From assembly GCA_018771605.1 (NCBI GenBank), contig CP076324.1:1240001-1304000 (forward strand): a DNA stretch of 64,000 bases. The letters run 5' to 3'. Each line of letters begins with the position of its first letter. Position 1 is the stretch's first letter. The notes beneath the pieces were generated by a model, which was not told where the DNA came from, did not search any database, and saw nothing but the letters and a program-made list of their open reading frames with translations. The position numbers were made by a program, and so were the translations under genes. The DNA is from Aquificota bacterium. Lineage in GTDB: Bacteria; Aquificota; Aquificia; Aquificales; Aquificaceae. Of this stretch, positions 36,860-45,446 are shown piece after piece.

Positions 36860-37401
36860 ACCTTGATGCAATAACCATTGGACACATACTTATAGTGGTT
36901 GCAAGACTTTTGGAGATGTTCAGCTTCGGTATGGTTCTTTTATTTGTTTTTAAGGGAGTTGCCCTCAAGCATGTATTTATCACAGCGGGTATAACCGTAG
37001 GTGGAATACTTGTTTCCATATTTGGTTATTTGGGAAATTTCCTCTCTCCTTTGGCTTCCTTTGCCGTGGACTCCTTTGTGTTCTTTGTTGTTCTTTCCAT
37101 AGCCTTTTATGCCTTCATGGAAAAGAGGGAGTTTAGGATAAAGCCTCCCCCATTGCCACCGAAGGGGACAAGATGCCCTGTGTGTGGTGGTTTTGTAAAA
37201 CCCGAGGATGATTATGCAGTGGCAAGGGAAGGTAAAGACCTGCTTTACTTTGATAGCAAAAAGCATCTGGAGAGCTTTTTGGAGAACTTTCAAGAGTATA
37301 AGGCTTTAAGGAAGTTGAACTTTAGAAGGATAGAGGATATATATTTAAAGGGAGAAAAAGGTTGGAGGAAGGTTGAGTATAATAATAGCCATGAGAGTTA
37401 A
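36856..37401 (+). CDS. Membrane protein with NosL-like C-terminal domain
   Basis: 181 residues. About three membrane helices (ITIGHILIVVARLLEMFSFGM, VFITAGITVGGILVSIFGYLG, VDSFVFFVVLSIAFYAFM) are followed by a Pro-rich hinge and a soluble domain. The domain has GTRCPVCGGFVKPEDDY, then EGKDLLYFDSKKHLESFL and IEDIYLKGEKGWRKVEY. The order CxxCG, then an aromatic, Asp/Ser-Lys-His helix, then (D)-Y-x2-G-x-W matches the NosL-like protein at 10049-10504. It may bind copper or another metal and assist oxidase assembly; this function is inferred. Confidence 0.65.
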   Translation: MNLDAITIGHILIVVARLLEMFSFGMVLLFVFKGVALKHVFITAGITVGGILVSIFGYLGNFLSPLASFAVDSFVFFVVLSIAFYAFMEKREFRIKPPPLPPKGTRCPVCGGFVKPEDDYAVAREGKDLLYFDSKKHLESFLENFQEYKALRKLNFRRIEDIYLKGEKGWRKVEYNNSHES

Positions 37402-37945
37402 AGGTGTTATAATAGCTTGTCTTTTTGCCCTTTCATGCGCAGAAAAGGCTACGGTGGCGGTTAGTAATACCCCTCCACCCCCAAAAGCTCCAGGTCTTAC
37501 CATAGCTTCTGAAAAGGCGGTTGAAAACGGGAAAAAACACCTAAGGAAAGGACATTGCAATAAGGCTATCCATGAGTTTGAAAAGGCTTTAAATAAGAAT
37601 CCCAATAACTTTGAAGCCCTTTACTGGCTTGGCGTGGCGGAAGGTATGTGTGGTTATTATTCAAGGTCCTACGACAGATTGATGATAGCCCTTAAGTACT
37701 CACCCGATGGGGTCTGGAAGGCAAGGGTATATGCTACCATAGGTATAAACTTACTATACATGGGTAGGGAGGATGAAGCCATATCATACTTTGAAAAGGC
37801 AAAGAGCCTTGACCCAAAGAATGATATAGTGGTAGCTTATTATGAAGAGGACTATGGCAAAGGTAAAGGCTACAAAAAGCACAAGCTAAAGAAAAAGCCT
37901 AAGGATAAGGAAGGCTTTGAGCTAACCTTAAGGTGGCTTGATTAA
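37391..37945 (+). CDS. TPR-repeat lipoprotein
   Basis: 184 residues from the ATG at 37391. MRVKGVIIACLFALSCAEK is a lipoprotein signal (LFALSC). At least three TPR-like repeats follow (GKKHLRKGHCNKAIHEFEKALNKNPNNFEALY, ALYWLGVAEGMCGYYSRSYD, INLLYMGREDEAISYFEKAKSLDPKN). A basic tail ends the protein. A TTG at 37373 is another possible start. It probably acts as an envelope scaffold. The 3' end overlaps the minus-strand kinase by 4 nt. Confidence 0.8.
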   Translation: MRVKGVIIACLFALSCAEKATVAVSNTPPPPKAPGLTIASEKAVENGKKHLRKGHCNKAIHEFEKALNKNPNNFEALYWLGVAEGMCGYYSRSYDRLMIALKYSPDGVWKARVYATIGINLLYMGREDEAISYFEKAKSLDPKNDIVVAYYEEDYGKGKGYKKHKLKKKPKDKEGFELTLRWLD

Positions 37946-38898
37946 GGAATTCCTTCAGCATACCTTTTACTAAGCTTAAAAAGCCTTTGGGCTAAAACCT
38001 TTGCCTCCTCCTTTTGTGTGTAATGTGGGTCATCCAACAAAAAGCTATTAACCTTCCCCCTTACATAAGCTCGGTAGCATTTAAAGAAGGGCAAGAACAG
38101 GTCAAATTCTTCATCTTCCGTTATTTTTTGATACTCTTCTTCATAAACCTTTGAAAGGTCTTCCCTTTCCATTAGGTCAAGTTCCATAGACAGAAAGCAC
38201 ATATCATTCAACATATCACCACACCGGAAGCGGTCGTTAAATTCAATGCAGTCAAAAACACATATACCTTCTTGTAAAAAGGCCACATGTTCAAGCCTTA
38301 TATCGCCATGTCCATCCCTTATTCTTCCTTCCCTTATACGCTTTTCAAAAAGCCCCTGATACTTTTCATAAAATCTGTTAGTTTTTTCCTTTATATACTC
38401 ATAGTCCTCCTTTTCTATGGTTATTCCGATGTATTTTTCAGTTTGCATAAAGTTTTCATCGGTGTTAAACTTCATAACCTCAAGCCTTCCAAATTCATCC
38501 CTTCTTTCTGCCTTTAAATGGAAATTGGCTATATGGCGTGCAAGCCTTTTCATATCATCTTTTGAAATCTCTGAAAGCATGTTTTTTAAAAGCCTTTCTT
38601 CTGGTATTCTTCTCATTTTCACCGCATACTCCACAGGATTAGAAGAATCCTCTATTACGTATCTATTTCCTATGAAACTAATAGGCACCACACCAATATA
38701 CACCCATTGGCATAACCTTTTGTTTAACTCCACCTCTTTTTTACAGTTTTCTAATCTTTTTTCAAGGGTAGAGTAGTCTAAAAATCCAAAATTAACAGGC
38801 TTTTTTATCTTATAAACTATATCTTCAAGTAGAAGGACCCAGCTGGTATGCGTTTGTATTACCTTGGCTCCAAGTTCCTTGGATAGTTCCTCAATCAT
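37942..38898 (-). CDS. COG2187-type phosphotransferase (APH fold)
   Basis: 318 residues. The aminoglycoside-phosphotransferase-like catalytic loop is DGHGDIRLEHV, followed by VFDCIEFNDRFRCGD with the metal-binding Asp. IKKPVNFGFLDYSTLEKR and YAVKMRRIP form the N-lobe. This is COG2187, often fused to a C-terminal P-loop kinase; here that domain is absent. The substrate is unknown. A TAAAAT box lies 6 nt from the ATG. Confidence 0.75.
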   Translation of the reverse strand: MIEELSKELGAKVIQTHTSWVLLLEDIVYKIKKPVNFGFLDYSTLEKRLENCKKEVELNKRLCQWVYIGVVPISFIGNRYVIEDSSNPVEYAVKMRRIPEERLLKNMLSEISKDDMKRLARHIANFHLKAERRDEFGRLEVMKFNTDENFMQTEKYIGITIEKEDYEYIKEKTNRFYEKYQGLFEKRIREGRIRDGHGDIRLEHVAFLQEGICVFDCIEFNDRFRCGDMLNDMCFLSMELDLMEREDLSKVYEEEYQKITEDEEFDLFLPFFKCYRAYVRGKVNSFLLDDPHYTQKEEAKVLAQRLFKLSKRYAEGIP

Positions 38899-38997
38899 AG
38901 TAATATTTTACACCAAACACACTTAATAAAAGCTTACTGAACATTTAGCAAGCTAAATTATAAGGATAAGCCAAAGATGAGAACTCATTAACCTACA

Positions 38998-39018
38998 TTT
39001 TCAAAATTATTTGAAGCA
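38998..39018. repeat. Left target duplication of MITE A
   Basis: 21 nt (TTTTCAAAA...TTTGAAGCA) identical to 39221-39241. The full duplication is about 23 nt, with one base added in a T run and one end mismatch. Confidence 0.75.
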
Positions 39019-39019
39019 C

Positions 39020-39218
39020 ACGTTGGGTGAGAAATTAATTAAGCAAAGGTGATGCCATTATGCCTTTTGTTAAAAATAAATGAGACAAAAAATGTAGTGG
39101 CACAGCATGCCGTGCTATTACTGATAAAAAAATCTACTGGTCTTTGACCCGCCTGATGTTTTATAATCTGGCAGGTTTAAAACCTGCCACTACAAAAGAC
39201 GAATTTCTCACCCGGCGT
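39020..39218. mobile_element. MITE copy A, 199 bp
   Basis: Ends ACGTTGGGTGAGAAATT and AATTTCTCACCCGGCGT are the same terminal inverted repeats as the 966-bp IS, with two changes on the left. No coding capacity. The interior holds the palindromes GGCAGGTTTAAAACCTGCC and CAGCATGCCGTG-like hairpin arms. Reverse-complementing the element at 61482-61679 gives a close match along its whole length. It is flanked by a direct repeat. It lies in the 491-nt gap 38899-39389. Confidence 0.88.
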
Positions 39219-39220
39219 AT

Positions 39221-39241
39221 TTTTCAAAATTATTTGAAGCA
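39221..39241. repeat. Right target duplication of MITE A
   Basis: Exact 21-nt match to 38998-39018. Between here and the next promoter (39242-39343) I see no gene; short MITE-like words (GTGCCATTA, TTTTGCTAAAAA) suggest older debris. Confidence 0.75.
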
Positions 39242-39343
39242 TTAAAGATAATGTGGAGGTATGATAAGGCGTGCCATTAAAAATCAAAATAACGGCGCAG
39301 TATATCATGCCCTTACAGAGTGTGGGCAATCTGCGTATAGCTT

Positions 39344-39372
39344 TTGCTAAAAAGTAGATACTGTGTTATAAT
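39344..39372 (+). promoter_or_regulatory. Promoter of the MoaD-like gene
   Basis: TTGCTA (39344-39349), 17-nt spacer, TATAAT (39367-39372), then AAAGGAGG and the ATG at 39390. Confidence 0.65.
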
Positions 39373-39389
39373 AAGAAAGGAGGTTAAGG

Positions 39390-39668
39390 ATGATAACCGT
39401 AAGGGTTCCTACACCATTGAGGCGGATCACCAACGGCCAAGGCGAGGTGCAGGTGCAGGCGAGCACCATAAGGGAAGCCATAGAAAAGCTTGAAGAAGTA
39501 TATCCCGGCTTTAAAGAAAGAATTCTGGACGAGCAAGGTGAAGTAAGAAAGTTTGTTAATCTCTATCTTAATGATGAAGATATAAGGTTTTTAAAGGGGC
39601 TGGATACAGAGCTAAAGGATGGAGATGTGCTTTCCATAGTGCCAGCCATAGCTGGCGGTTATAGATAG
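39390..39668 (+). CDS. MoaD/ThiS-family sulfur-carrier protein
   Basis: 92 residues with a ubiquitin-like fold: MITVRVPTPLRRITNGQGEVQV, TIREAIEKLEEVYPGFKERIL, VNLYLNDEDIRFLKGLDTELKDGDVLSIVPAIAGGYR. The usual C-terminal Gly-Gly is followed by Tyr-Arg, so it would need trimming before thiocarboxylation. Possible roles: molybdopterin or cysteine synthesis, or tRNA thiolation as TtuB with the TtuA-like enzyme at 52119-53024. The choice is not decidable from sequence. Converges with the next gene by 10 nt. Confidence 0.85.
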   Translation: MITVRVPTPLRRITNGQGEVQVQASTIREAIEKLEEVYPGFKERILDEQGEVRKFVNLYLNDEDIRFLKGLDTELKDGDVLSIVPAIAGGYR

Positions 39669-39907
39669 ACCCTTTCTATATGAAGTAAAAGCTCATTGAA
39701 AAGCTCAGAGGCTAAGTGTTCGCTTGGCATATCAATTATCATCCTTTCTACACCACCCGTTTGTATAACGATCTTGGTGCCTTTAAACTCTAAGGTCCTT
39801 ATGTGATAATATGGTATAACTATGACCTTTTCCTGCGTTTTGTATATCAAATACCTGCTTTCCAGTTCAACGCCATGCTTTTTTAACTCTTCCCTTATAC
39901 TCTTCAT
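39659..39907 (-). CDS. Small uncharacterised protein
   Basis: 82 residues from the ATG at 39907, which overlaps the methyltransferase stop by ATGA. Its sequence (MKSIREELKKHGVELESRYLIYKTQEKVIVIPYYHIRTLEFKG..) suggests a short helix and a PH-like or Hfq-like beta sheet. Function unknown. A longer frame starting at 39988 would lie within the methyltransferase gene and is less likely. Confidence 0.65.
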   Translation of the reverse strand: MKSIREELKKHGVELESRYLIYKTQEKVIVIPYYHIRTLEFKGTKIVIQTGGVERMIIDMPSEHLASELFNELLLHIERVYL

Positions 39908-40533
39908 ACCAAACCGGGTGGTATTTTTATAGGGCTTTGGAATCTTTCTGGCTCTTCCTTTATTACCATGGCGTAGGCGCCAAAGCAATACTTGCTAAGC
40001 TCCACAACTCTACCCAATCTTAGGCCAGCTTCTTCAAGCATAAGACCTAATTCCCACTCAGAGTAGACCTCTTCCGGAGGAGGTCCCTTATCCCTTTCCT
40101 CCTTTTTCCAGTCCACTATGCCCACATAGGCAAGAGGCTTACACACCCTCTTTACCTCTTCCATAAAGGCCACCGGGTTTTCCAATTCATGGAACACAAA
40201 GGCCATAAAAACAAAATCTACTGTATTGTCTGGTAAGGGTATATGGTTTTCCCCTGAAAGATAAACCTCCACATTGGAGAGTCCAAGGCTTTCCACCTTT
40301 TTCTTGGCATACTCCACCGCCAAAGGCTCCACATCTATGGCATAAACCCTGCCCTCTTGTCCTACCATCTCCGAAAGGTAAGGAAGATAAAAACCCGCAC
40401 CAGTTCCCACATCCAGCACCTTCATGCCCTTTCTTAGCCCAAACTCTTTAAGGGTCTTTTGAGGGTCAAAAAGCTCAAGCCTTGATGGGTCATCCAACTT
40501 ATTCAGTTTTGAAGGGTCAAACTTATGTGCCAT
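39904..40533 (-). CDS. Class I SAM-dependent methyltransferase
   Basis: 209 residues from the ATG at 40533; an ATG five codons upstream is inside the uvrB 3' end. Motif I is VLDVGTGAGFYLPYL, the acidic residue is YAIDVEPLAV, and DFVFMAFVFHELENP is motif II/III of UbiE-like small-molecule methyltransferases. The substrate is unknown. TATAAT lies 6 nt before the chosen ATG, suggesting a leaderless mRNA separate from uvrB. Confidence 0.85.
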   Translation of the reverse strand: MAHKFDPSKLNKLDDPSRLELFDPQKTLKEFGLRKGMKVLDVGTGAGFYLPYLSEMVGQEGRVYAIDVEPLAVEYAKKKVESLGLSNVEVYLSGENHIPLPDNTVDFVFMAFVFHELENPVAFMEEVKRVCKPLAYVGIVDWKKEERDKGPPPEEVYSEWELGLMLEEAGLRLGRVVELSKYCFGAYAMVIKEEPERFQSPIKIPPGLV

Positions 40534-40540
40534 GGGAAAA

Positions 40541-42532
40541 TTATACAAGTTTTAAAAGTTCTCTGAGCTGTTTTATCTCATCCCTAAGCTTTGCTGCCTT
40601 TTCAAACTCCCATCTCTTGGCACATTCCCACATCTCCTTTTCCAGCTTGTTTATCCTTTCTATTAGGTCCTCCTCCGAAGATATGCCCTTGGGTAGCTTG
40701 GTAGGTAGCTTTACATAATCAAGCTCTTCAATGGCCAAAAGCTCTTTTATGGGCTTTACTATGCTTTTTGGTGTAATTCCATGCTCTTGGTTATATCTCT
40801 CTTGGATCTGCCTTCTTCTGTTGGTCTCTTCTATAGCCCTTTTCATAGACTCTGTTATCCTGTCTGCATAGAGTATGGCTTTGCCGTTTATGTTCCTTGC
40901 AGCCCTTCCTATGGTTTGTATAAGGGAGGTATAGCTCCTCAAAAAGCCCTCCTTATCTGCCTCCAGTATGGCTACTAAGGAAACCTCCGGCAAATCAAGC
41001 CCCTCTCTTAATAGATTGACACCTACTATAACATCAATGGAGCCTTCCCTTAACTCCTTTACCACCTTTGCCCTCTCTATGGCATCCAGGTCTGAGTGCA
41101 TATACTTTGCCTTTATGCCCCTTTCGTTTAGGTATTCGGAAACTTCTTCCGCAAGCCTTTTGGTGGTGGTTAGCACAAGGGCCCTTTCCCTTCTTTTCTT
41201 CCTTTCTTGAACCTCCCTTATAAGATCCTCCAGCTGATTCCTTGTGGGCCTTACCTCTACCACAGGGTCCAAAAGCCCAGTGGGCCTTACTATCTGCTCC
41301 ACTATAATGCCCTTGCTTCTTTGCACCTCCCAATCGCCCGGCGTGGCGGACATGTATATTACCTGGTTTATCTTTTGTAAGAACTCTTCAAACTTAAGCG
41401 GTCTGTTATCAAGGGCTGAAGGAAGCCTCCATCCGTATTCCACAAGCTTTTCTTTCCTTGACCTATCTCCGTTGTACATGGCCCTTATCTGAGGCACGGT
41501 AACATGGGACTCATCCACTATGAGAAGAAAGTCCTCTGGGAAGTAGTCCAATAGGGTGTAGGGCGGTTCGCCGGGCTTTCTTCCATCAAAGTATCTTGAA
41601 TAGTTTTCTATACCTTTGCAATGGCCAAGCTCTCTTATCATCTCTATATCGTGCATGGTCCTTTGATATAACCTCTGGGCTTCCACAAGCCTACCTTGAT
41701 TTTTGAACCATTCTACTCTTTCCTTTAGGTCTTTTTCAATCTCCTTTAGCGCCTCATCCACAATATCCCTTGGTGCAATGTAGTGGCTTGCTGGAAATAG
41801 AACTACCTTTTTCAAATCCTTTATCCTATGCCTGTTTAGGGCATCCATCAAAGTGATAGAGTCTATCTCATCATCCCAAAACTCAACCCTTAAAAGCTGG
41901 TCTTCCATATCGGATGGCACTATTTCAACTGCATTTCCCTTTACAGAAAAGGTGGCTCTGCGGATGGCATAATCGCTCCTTTCATAGCCTATCTCCACAA
42001 GCTTCCTTGTTAGCCTGCTTATGCTAAGCCTTTGACCCACTTCAAGAGGAATCCTTAAAGAGTAATAAGCCTCCGGAGAACCAAGGCCATATATGCAAGA
42101 CACAGAAGCTACCACGATCACATCCTTTCTTTCCAAAACGGAAACGGTGGCGGAATGTCTATACCTTTCCAATATTTCGTTTATGCTTGCATCCTTTTCT
42201 ATGTAAAGGTCCTTTTCTGGTATGTATGCTTCTGGCTGGTAGTAGTCATAATAGGAGATAAAGTATTCCACTGCGTTCTCCGGGAATAATTCCTTTAGCT
42301 CTCTGTAGAGCTGTGCTGCCAAAATCTTGTTGTGGGCTATTATTAGGGTGGGTTTGTTATACTTTTCTATCACATTGGCTATGGTAAAAGTCTTACCAGT
42401 GCCTGTGGCACCAAGAAGGACCTGTTCTTTCACCCCTGCTTCCAAATTATTTAGAAGCTCTGCTATGGCCTTTGGCTGGTCTCCCGATGGTTTAAGGTTT
42501 GTTCTAAGGCTAAAGCCCTTAACTGCCTGCAT
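40541..42532 (-). CDS. uvrB: UvrABC system protein B
   Basis: 663 residues. Walker A in [16 protein letters not shown], the beta hairpin in [12 protein letters not shown], the DEAD-type [18 protein letters not shown] and helicase motifs [20 protein letters not shown] and [20 protein letters not shown] are all present. The UVR domain ([27 protein letters not shown]) ends the protein. It forms the damage-verifying complex in nucleotide excision repair. Confidence 0.97.
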   Translation of the reverse strand: MQAVKGFSLRTNLKPSGDQPKAIAELLNNLEAGVKEQVLLGATGTGKTFTIANVIEKYNKPTLIIAHNKILAAQLYRELKELFPENAVEYFISYYDYYQPEAYIPEKDLYIEKDASINEILERYRHSATVSVLERKDVIVVASVSCIYGLGSPEAYYSLRIPLEVGQRLSISRLTRKLVEIGYERSDYAIRRATFSVKGNAVEIVPSDMEDQLLRVEFWDDEIDSITLMDALNRHRIKDLKKVVLFPASHYIAPRDIVDEALKEIEKDLKERVEWFKNQGRLVEAQRLYQRTMHDIEMIRELGHCKGIENYSRYFDGRKPGEPPYTLLDYFPEDFLLIVDESHVTVPQIRAMYNGDRSRKEKLVEYGWRLPSALDNRPLKFEEFLQKINQVIYMSATPGDWEVQRSKGIIVEQIVRPTGLLDPVVEVRPTRNQLEDLIREVQERKKRRERALVLTTTKRLAEEVSEYLNERGIKAKYMHSDLDAIERAKVVKELREGSIDVIVGVNLLREGLDLPEVSLVAILEADKEGFLRSYTSLIQTIGRAARNINGKAILYADRITESMKRAIEETNRRRQIQERYNQEHGITPKSIVKPIKELLAIEELDYVKLPTKLPKGISSEEDLIERINKLEKEMWECAKRWEFEKAAKLRDEIKQLRELLKLV

Positions 42533-42559
42533 ATTTAATAAATTTATTTTTGGTTGTGC

Positions 42560-42632
42560 ACCGAGCGAGAAGTTAATTAAGCAACTGAGATGCCATTATA
42601 AATTTTTGCTAAAAATAAATGAGACAAGTGAG
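42560..42632. repeat. Truncated MITE remnant downstream of position 42560
   Basis: Starts ACCGAGCGAGAAGTTAATTA, matching the MITE left end, then GATGCCATTATA and TTTTGCTAAAAATAAATGAG, matching the interior. The right half is gone or unrecognisable. It fills most of the gap between uvrB and the glycosyltransferase at 42669. Confidence 0.65.
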
Positions 42633-42668
42633 GTAGGGATAAACTAATGTGTTCCCTTACAAAGGTAT

Positions 42669-43547
42669 TTAAGTTGGATTCTTCAAATAATCCACATACC
42701 TATCTATCCTAAAGCCACGCTTTAAAAGGGTGAGAAGGTTCCTCGGATTTTTCACCACATCAAGGCTCAAAGACTCAAAAAAGAACTTCCAGCCAAGGGG
42801 CAGATTTCCCACACGGAAGCTAATATCAGCCATATGAAACAGAAAATCCTTTTTATACTCCAAAGGCACCCTTTCTTTGTATTCTTGATAAACCCTCATG
42901 GTGGCAAGGAAGAATTTCCTCATATTTTTACTGCTTCTGTAGGGATGCTCCCTTATTTTAACCTTGTTGTTATCAAGCACCTTTATCTTTAGGCCAGAAA
43001 GATAGCTTCTTATGTATATTTCCCAATCATCTCGGTATGATGCCTCATCTCTATAACCTAAGAAAGCTTCCCTTCTAAAGGCGCTTGCGGAAGGATAGCC
43101 AATCTGGCCAGAGAATATTAACTTCCCAACGTCCTCTGGAATCCTTTTCTTTGATACTCTAATTACCTTTGAGTCCTGGTCTATAAAAGTTCTTGGTACA
43201 GAATATACAATATGATATTTTTCAAGCTCTTTCAAAGAACTTTCAATGTAGTCTTCTTCCCATTCATCGTCTTGGTCTAAAAAGAAAACATACTCTCCTT
43301 TGCTAACTTCAAATCCTCTATTTCTGGTGTATGACCTCTCCATATTTTTTTGATTTCTCACATAAATTATCTTTTTCCCTATAAGATCACCAAATTCATT
43401 AAAAATAACTTCCTTAGAATTGTCTGTAGAACAATCGTCCACCACAACAATTTCCACATCTTTATATGTTTGATTTAAAACTGATTGTATGGTTTTTCTA
43501 ATAAACTTCTCGCCGTTGTAGAGTGGAATGATTACGCTTACCACCAT
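42669..43547 (-). CDS. Glycosyltransferase family 2
   Basis: 292 residues from the ATG at 43547. VSVIIPLYNGEKFIRKTIQSVLNQTYKDVEIVVVDDCSTDNS is the GT2 donor-binding region; YVFFLDQDDEWEEDY has the DxD-type metal site. The C-terminal third is helical. More AT-rich than its neighbours. It likely works in LPS or exopolysaccharide synthesis. The frame runs upstream to 43643 but that part lies in the isomerase gene. Confidence 0.85.
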   Translation of the reverse strand: MVVSVIIPLYNGEKFIRKTIQSVLNQTYKDVEIVVVDDCSTDNSKEVIFNEFGDLIGKKIIYVRNQKNMERSYTRNRGFEVSKGEYVFFLDQDDEWEEDYIESSLKELEKYHIVYSVPRTFIDQDSKVIRVSKKRIPEDVGKLIFSGQIGYPSASAFRREAFLGYRDEASYRDDWEIYIRSYLSGLKIKVLDNNKVKIREHPYRSSKNMRKFFLATMRVYQEYKERVPLEYKKDFLFHMADISFRVGNLPLGWKFFFESLSLDVVKNPRNLLTLLKRGFRIDRYVDYLKNPT

Positions 43548-43553
43548 TATAAT
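43546..43553. promoter_or_regulatory. Palindromic ATTATAAT between divergent genes
   Basis: ATTATAAT is its own reverse complement, so it offers TATAAT on both strands between the glycosyltransferase start (43547, minus) and the isomerase start (43582, plus). The minus-strand -10 overlaps the annotated ATG, so a slightly later start may be used there. Confidence 0.4.
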
Positions 43554-43581
43554 TTTAGCAAAACAACAAAGGAGGCCAAGG

Positions 43582-44526
43582 ATGATGGATGCCTTGCATA
43601 TGCTGGAGAGCTTTCCAGAACAGTTTAAAATGGTTGAAGTCAAGGCTGTAAATCCAGAAGATTATGAAGGTGTGGTCTTCAGTGGTATGGGAGGGTCTGG
43701 CATAGTGGGAGACTTTATGAGAACCTTTTTAAAAACAGACAGGCCTGTGCTTTCCCTAAGAGGGTATGAGCTTCCATCCTTTGTTAAAGAAGGCTGGCTA
43801 CTGGTTTGCACAAGCTACAGTGGAAAGACAGAAGAGACCATAAGCGTGCTTGAAGAGGCTTTAAAAAGAGGTATAAGACCTGTATGTGTAAGCTCTGGGG
43901 GGAAGATAAAGGAGATAGCTCAAAGGGAAGGTCTAATGCATATTCCTTTACCCACAGGATACGCACCAAGGTATGCCCTTGGCTTTATGCTTTCCGCCCT
44001 TATGTGCCTTTTTGGAATGGGAGAGGATGTGGAGAGTATAGGAAAACATCTTACACTTCATAAGGAAAAGATAAGGTCGGAGGCAAAAAGTATAGCCCAA
44101 TCTTTCTTTTCTTACCTTCCCGTGGTTTATGGCACACCACTTACAGAAACTGTAGCCTTACGGTGGAAGACCCAGATAAACGAAAATTCAAAAACCCTTT
44201 GTTATAACGCCTACCTTCCAGAAATGCACCACAACGAAGTGGTGGGCTTGGACAACCCGCAGATAAGGAACTTATGTAGCTTCCTTTTACTTTATGATCC
44301 ACAGGACCATCCAAGGGTGATAAAAAGGGTTGAGATAACAGAATCCATCTTTAAAGAGCTGGGAGTGGTTCTAAAGGTTATAGAAGGAGAAGGGCAGAAT
44401 TTAATGGAAAGACTTCTTTATCTTACCTATCTTGGCGATTGGACAAGCCTTTACTTGGCGGAGCTATATGGGCAGGACCCATTGCCAGTAAGGGTCATAG
44501 ACTTTATAAAGAGTAGTTTGGTATAA
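43582..44526 (+). CDS. Bifunctional phosphoglucose/phosphomannose isomerase
   Basis: 314 residues from the ATG at 43582 with AAAGGAGG upstream. SIS domains with VVFSGMGGSGIVGDF and TSYSGKTEETI bind the sugar phosphate; LCYNAYLPEMHHNEVVG has the catalytic Glu and His of this archaeal/Aquificales-type PGI/PMI. It interconverts glucose-6-P (and mannose-6-P) with fructose-6-P. Its stop lies 9 nt before terC. Confidence 0.88.
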   Translation: MMDALHMLESFPEQFKMVEVKAVNPEDYEGVVFSGMGGSGIVGDFMRTFLKTDRPVLSLRGYELPSFVKEGWLLVCTSYSGKTEETISVLEEALKRGIRPVCVSSGGKIKEIAQREGLMHIPLPTGYAPRYALGFMLSALMCLFGMGEDVESIGKHLTLHKEKIRSEAKSIAQSFFSYLPVVYGTPLTETVALRWKTQINENSKTLCYNAYLPEMHHNEVVGLDNPQIRNLCSFLLLYDPQDHPRVIKRVEITESIFKELGVVLKVIEGEGQNLMERLLYLTYLGDWTSLYLAELYGQDPLPVRVIDFIKSSLV

Positions 44527-44534
44527 TTGAGAGC

Positions 44535-45446
44535 ATGGAGCTAAGCTGGCTTGTCTTTGGAACTGTGGTGCTTGTCGCCCTCTTTTTGGACCTTTTTGTA
44601 TTTCATAGACATCCTCATAAAATATCCATAAAGGAATCTCTGTGGCTTTCTGCTTTTTGGATAGCTCTTGGGCTTGCCTTTGCAGGCTTTGTGTATTATA
44701 CAAGGGGCTATGACAGAACGGTAGAATACCTTACAGGCTACCTTCTTGAAAAGTCCTTGAGCCTTGATAACATCTTTGTCTTTATCCTTATCTTTTCCTA
44801 CTTTAAGATACCGGAAGAGTATAGGCATAAGGTCCTCCTCTGGGGCGTTTTGGGTGCTATAGTCTTTAGAGCCATATTTATCTTTGCTGGGCTGGAGTTG
44901 ATAAAGCACTTTCATTGGATCATATATGTCTTTGGAGCTGTGCTTATAATCTCAGCCATTAAACTTTTGACCACAGAAGAAAAAGAGTTCCACCCAGAAC
45001 AGACCATTGTTTATAGAATAGCCAAAAGGCTTATACCACTAAAACCGCATAATGGAGATGGCAGGTTTTTTATAAGAGAGGGCAAAAAGATCTACGCCAC
45101 GCCTATGTTCCTTGCCCTTCTTTTTGTAGAAAGCTCGGATATTATGTTTGCCATAGACTCGGTTCCAGCCATAATAGCCGTATCAAGGGACCCCTTTGTG
45201 GTATACACTTCCAACATATTTGCCATATTGGGCCTCCGATCTCTTTACTTTGCCGCCGCAGGCATTTTGCCCCTTTTCCATTACCTACATTACGGCCTTT
45301 CCTTTATCCTCGGCTTTATCGGTGTAAAGATGATCCTATCAGACTTTTATAAGATACCCGTGGAAGTATCTTTGCTTTTGATTGGTAGTGCCATCTTTGT
45401 GTCTGCAGTGGCTTCCTTGGTGGTTAAAAAGAAGGTGGATGGTTAA
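44535..45446 (+). CDS. TerC-family membrane protein
   Basis: 303 residues with 8-9 membrane helices. EKSLSLDNIFVFILIFSYF and ESSDIMFAIDSVPAIIAVSRDPFVVYTSNIFAILGLRSLYFAA are the TerC/Alx signatures, with conserved acidic residues that likely bind metal. The family is linked to tellurite resistance and manganese export. Overlaps the next gene by 8 nt. Confidence 0.92.
   Translation: MELSWLVFGTVVLVALFLDLFVFHRHPHKISIKESLWLSAFWIALGLAFAGFVYYTRGYDRTVEYLTGYLLEKSLSLDNIFVFILIFSYFKIPEEYRHKVLLWGVLGAIVFRAIFIFAGLELIKHFHWIIYVFGAVLIISAIKLLTTEEKEFHPEQTIVYRIAKRLIPLKPHNGDGRFFIREGKKIYATPMFLALLFVESSDIMFAIDSVPAIIAVSRDPFVVYTSNIFAILGLRSLYFAAAGILPLFHYLHYGLSFILGFIGVKMILSDFYKIPVEVSLLLIGSAIFVSAVASLVVKKKVDG

Noticed and set aside
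39150-39200. GGCAGGTTTAAAACCTGCC palindrome as a transcription terminator
   Set aside because: No T run follows on either strand; it is an internal MITE repeat found in both copies.
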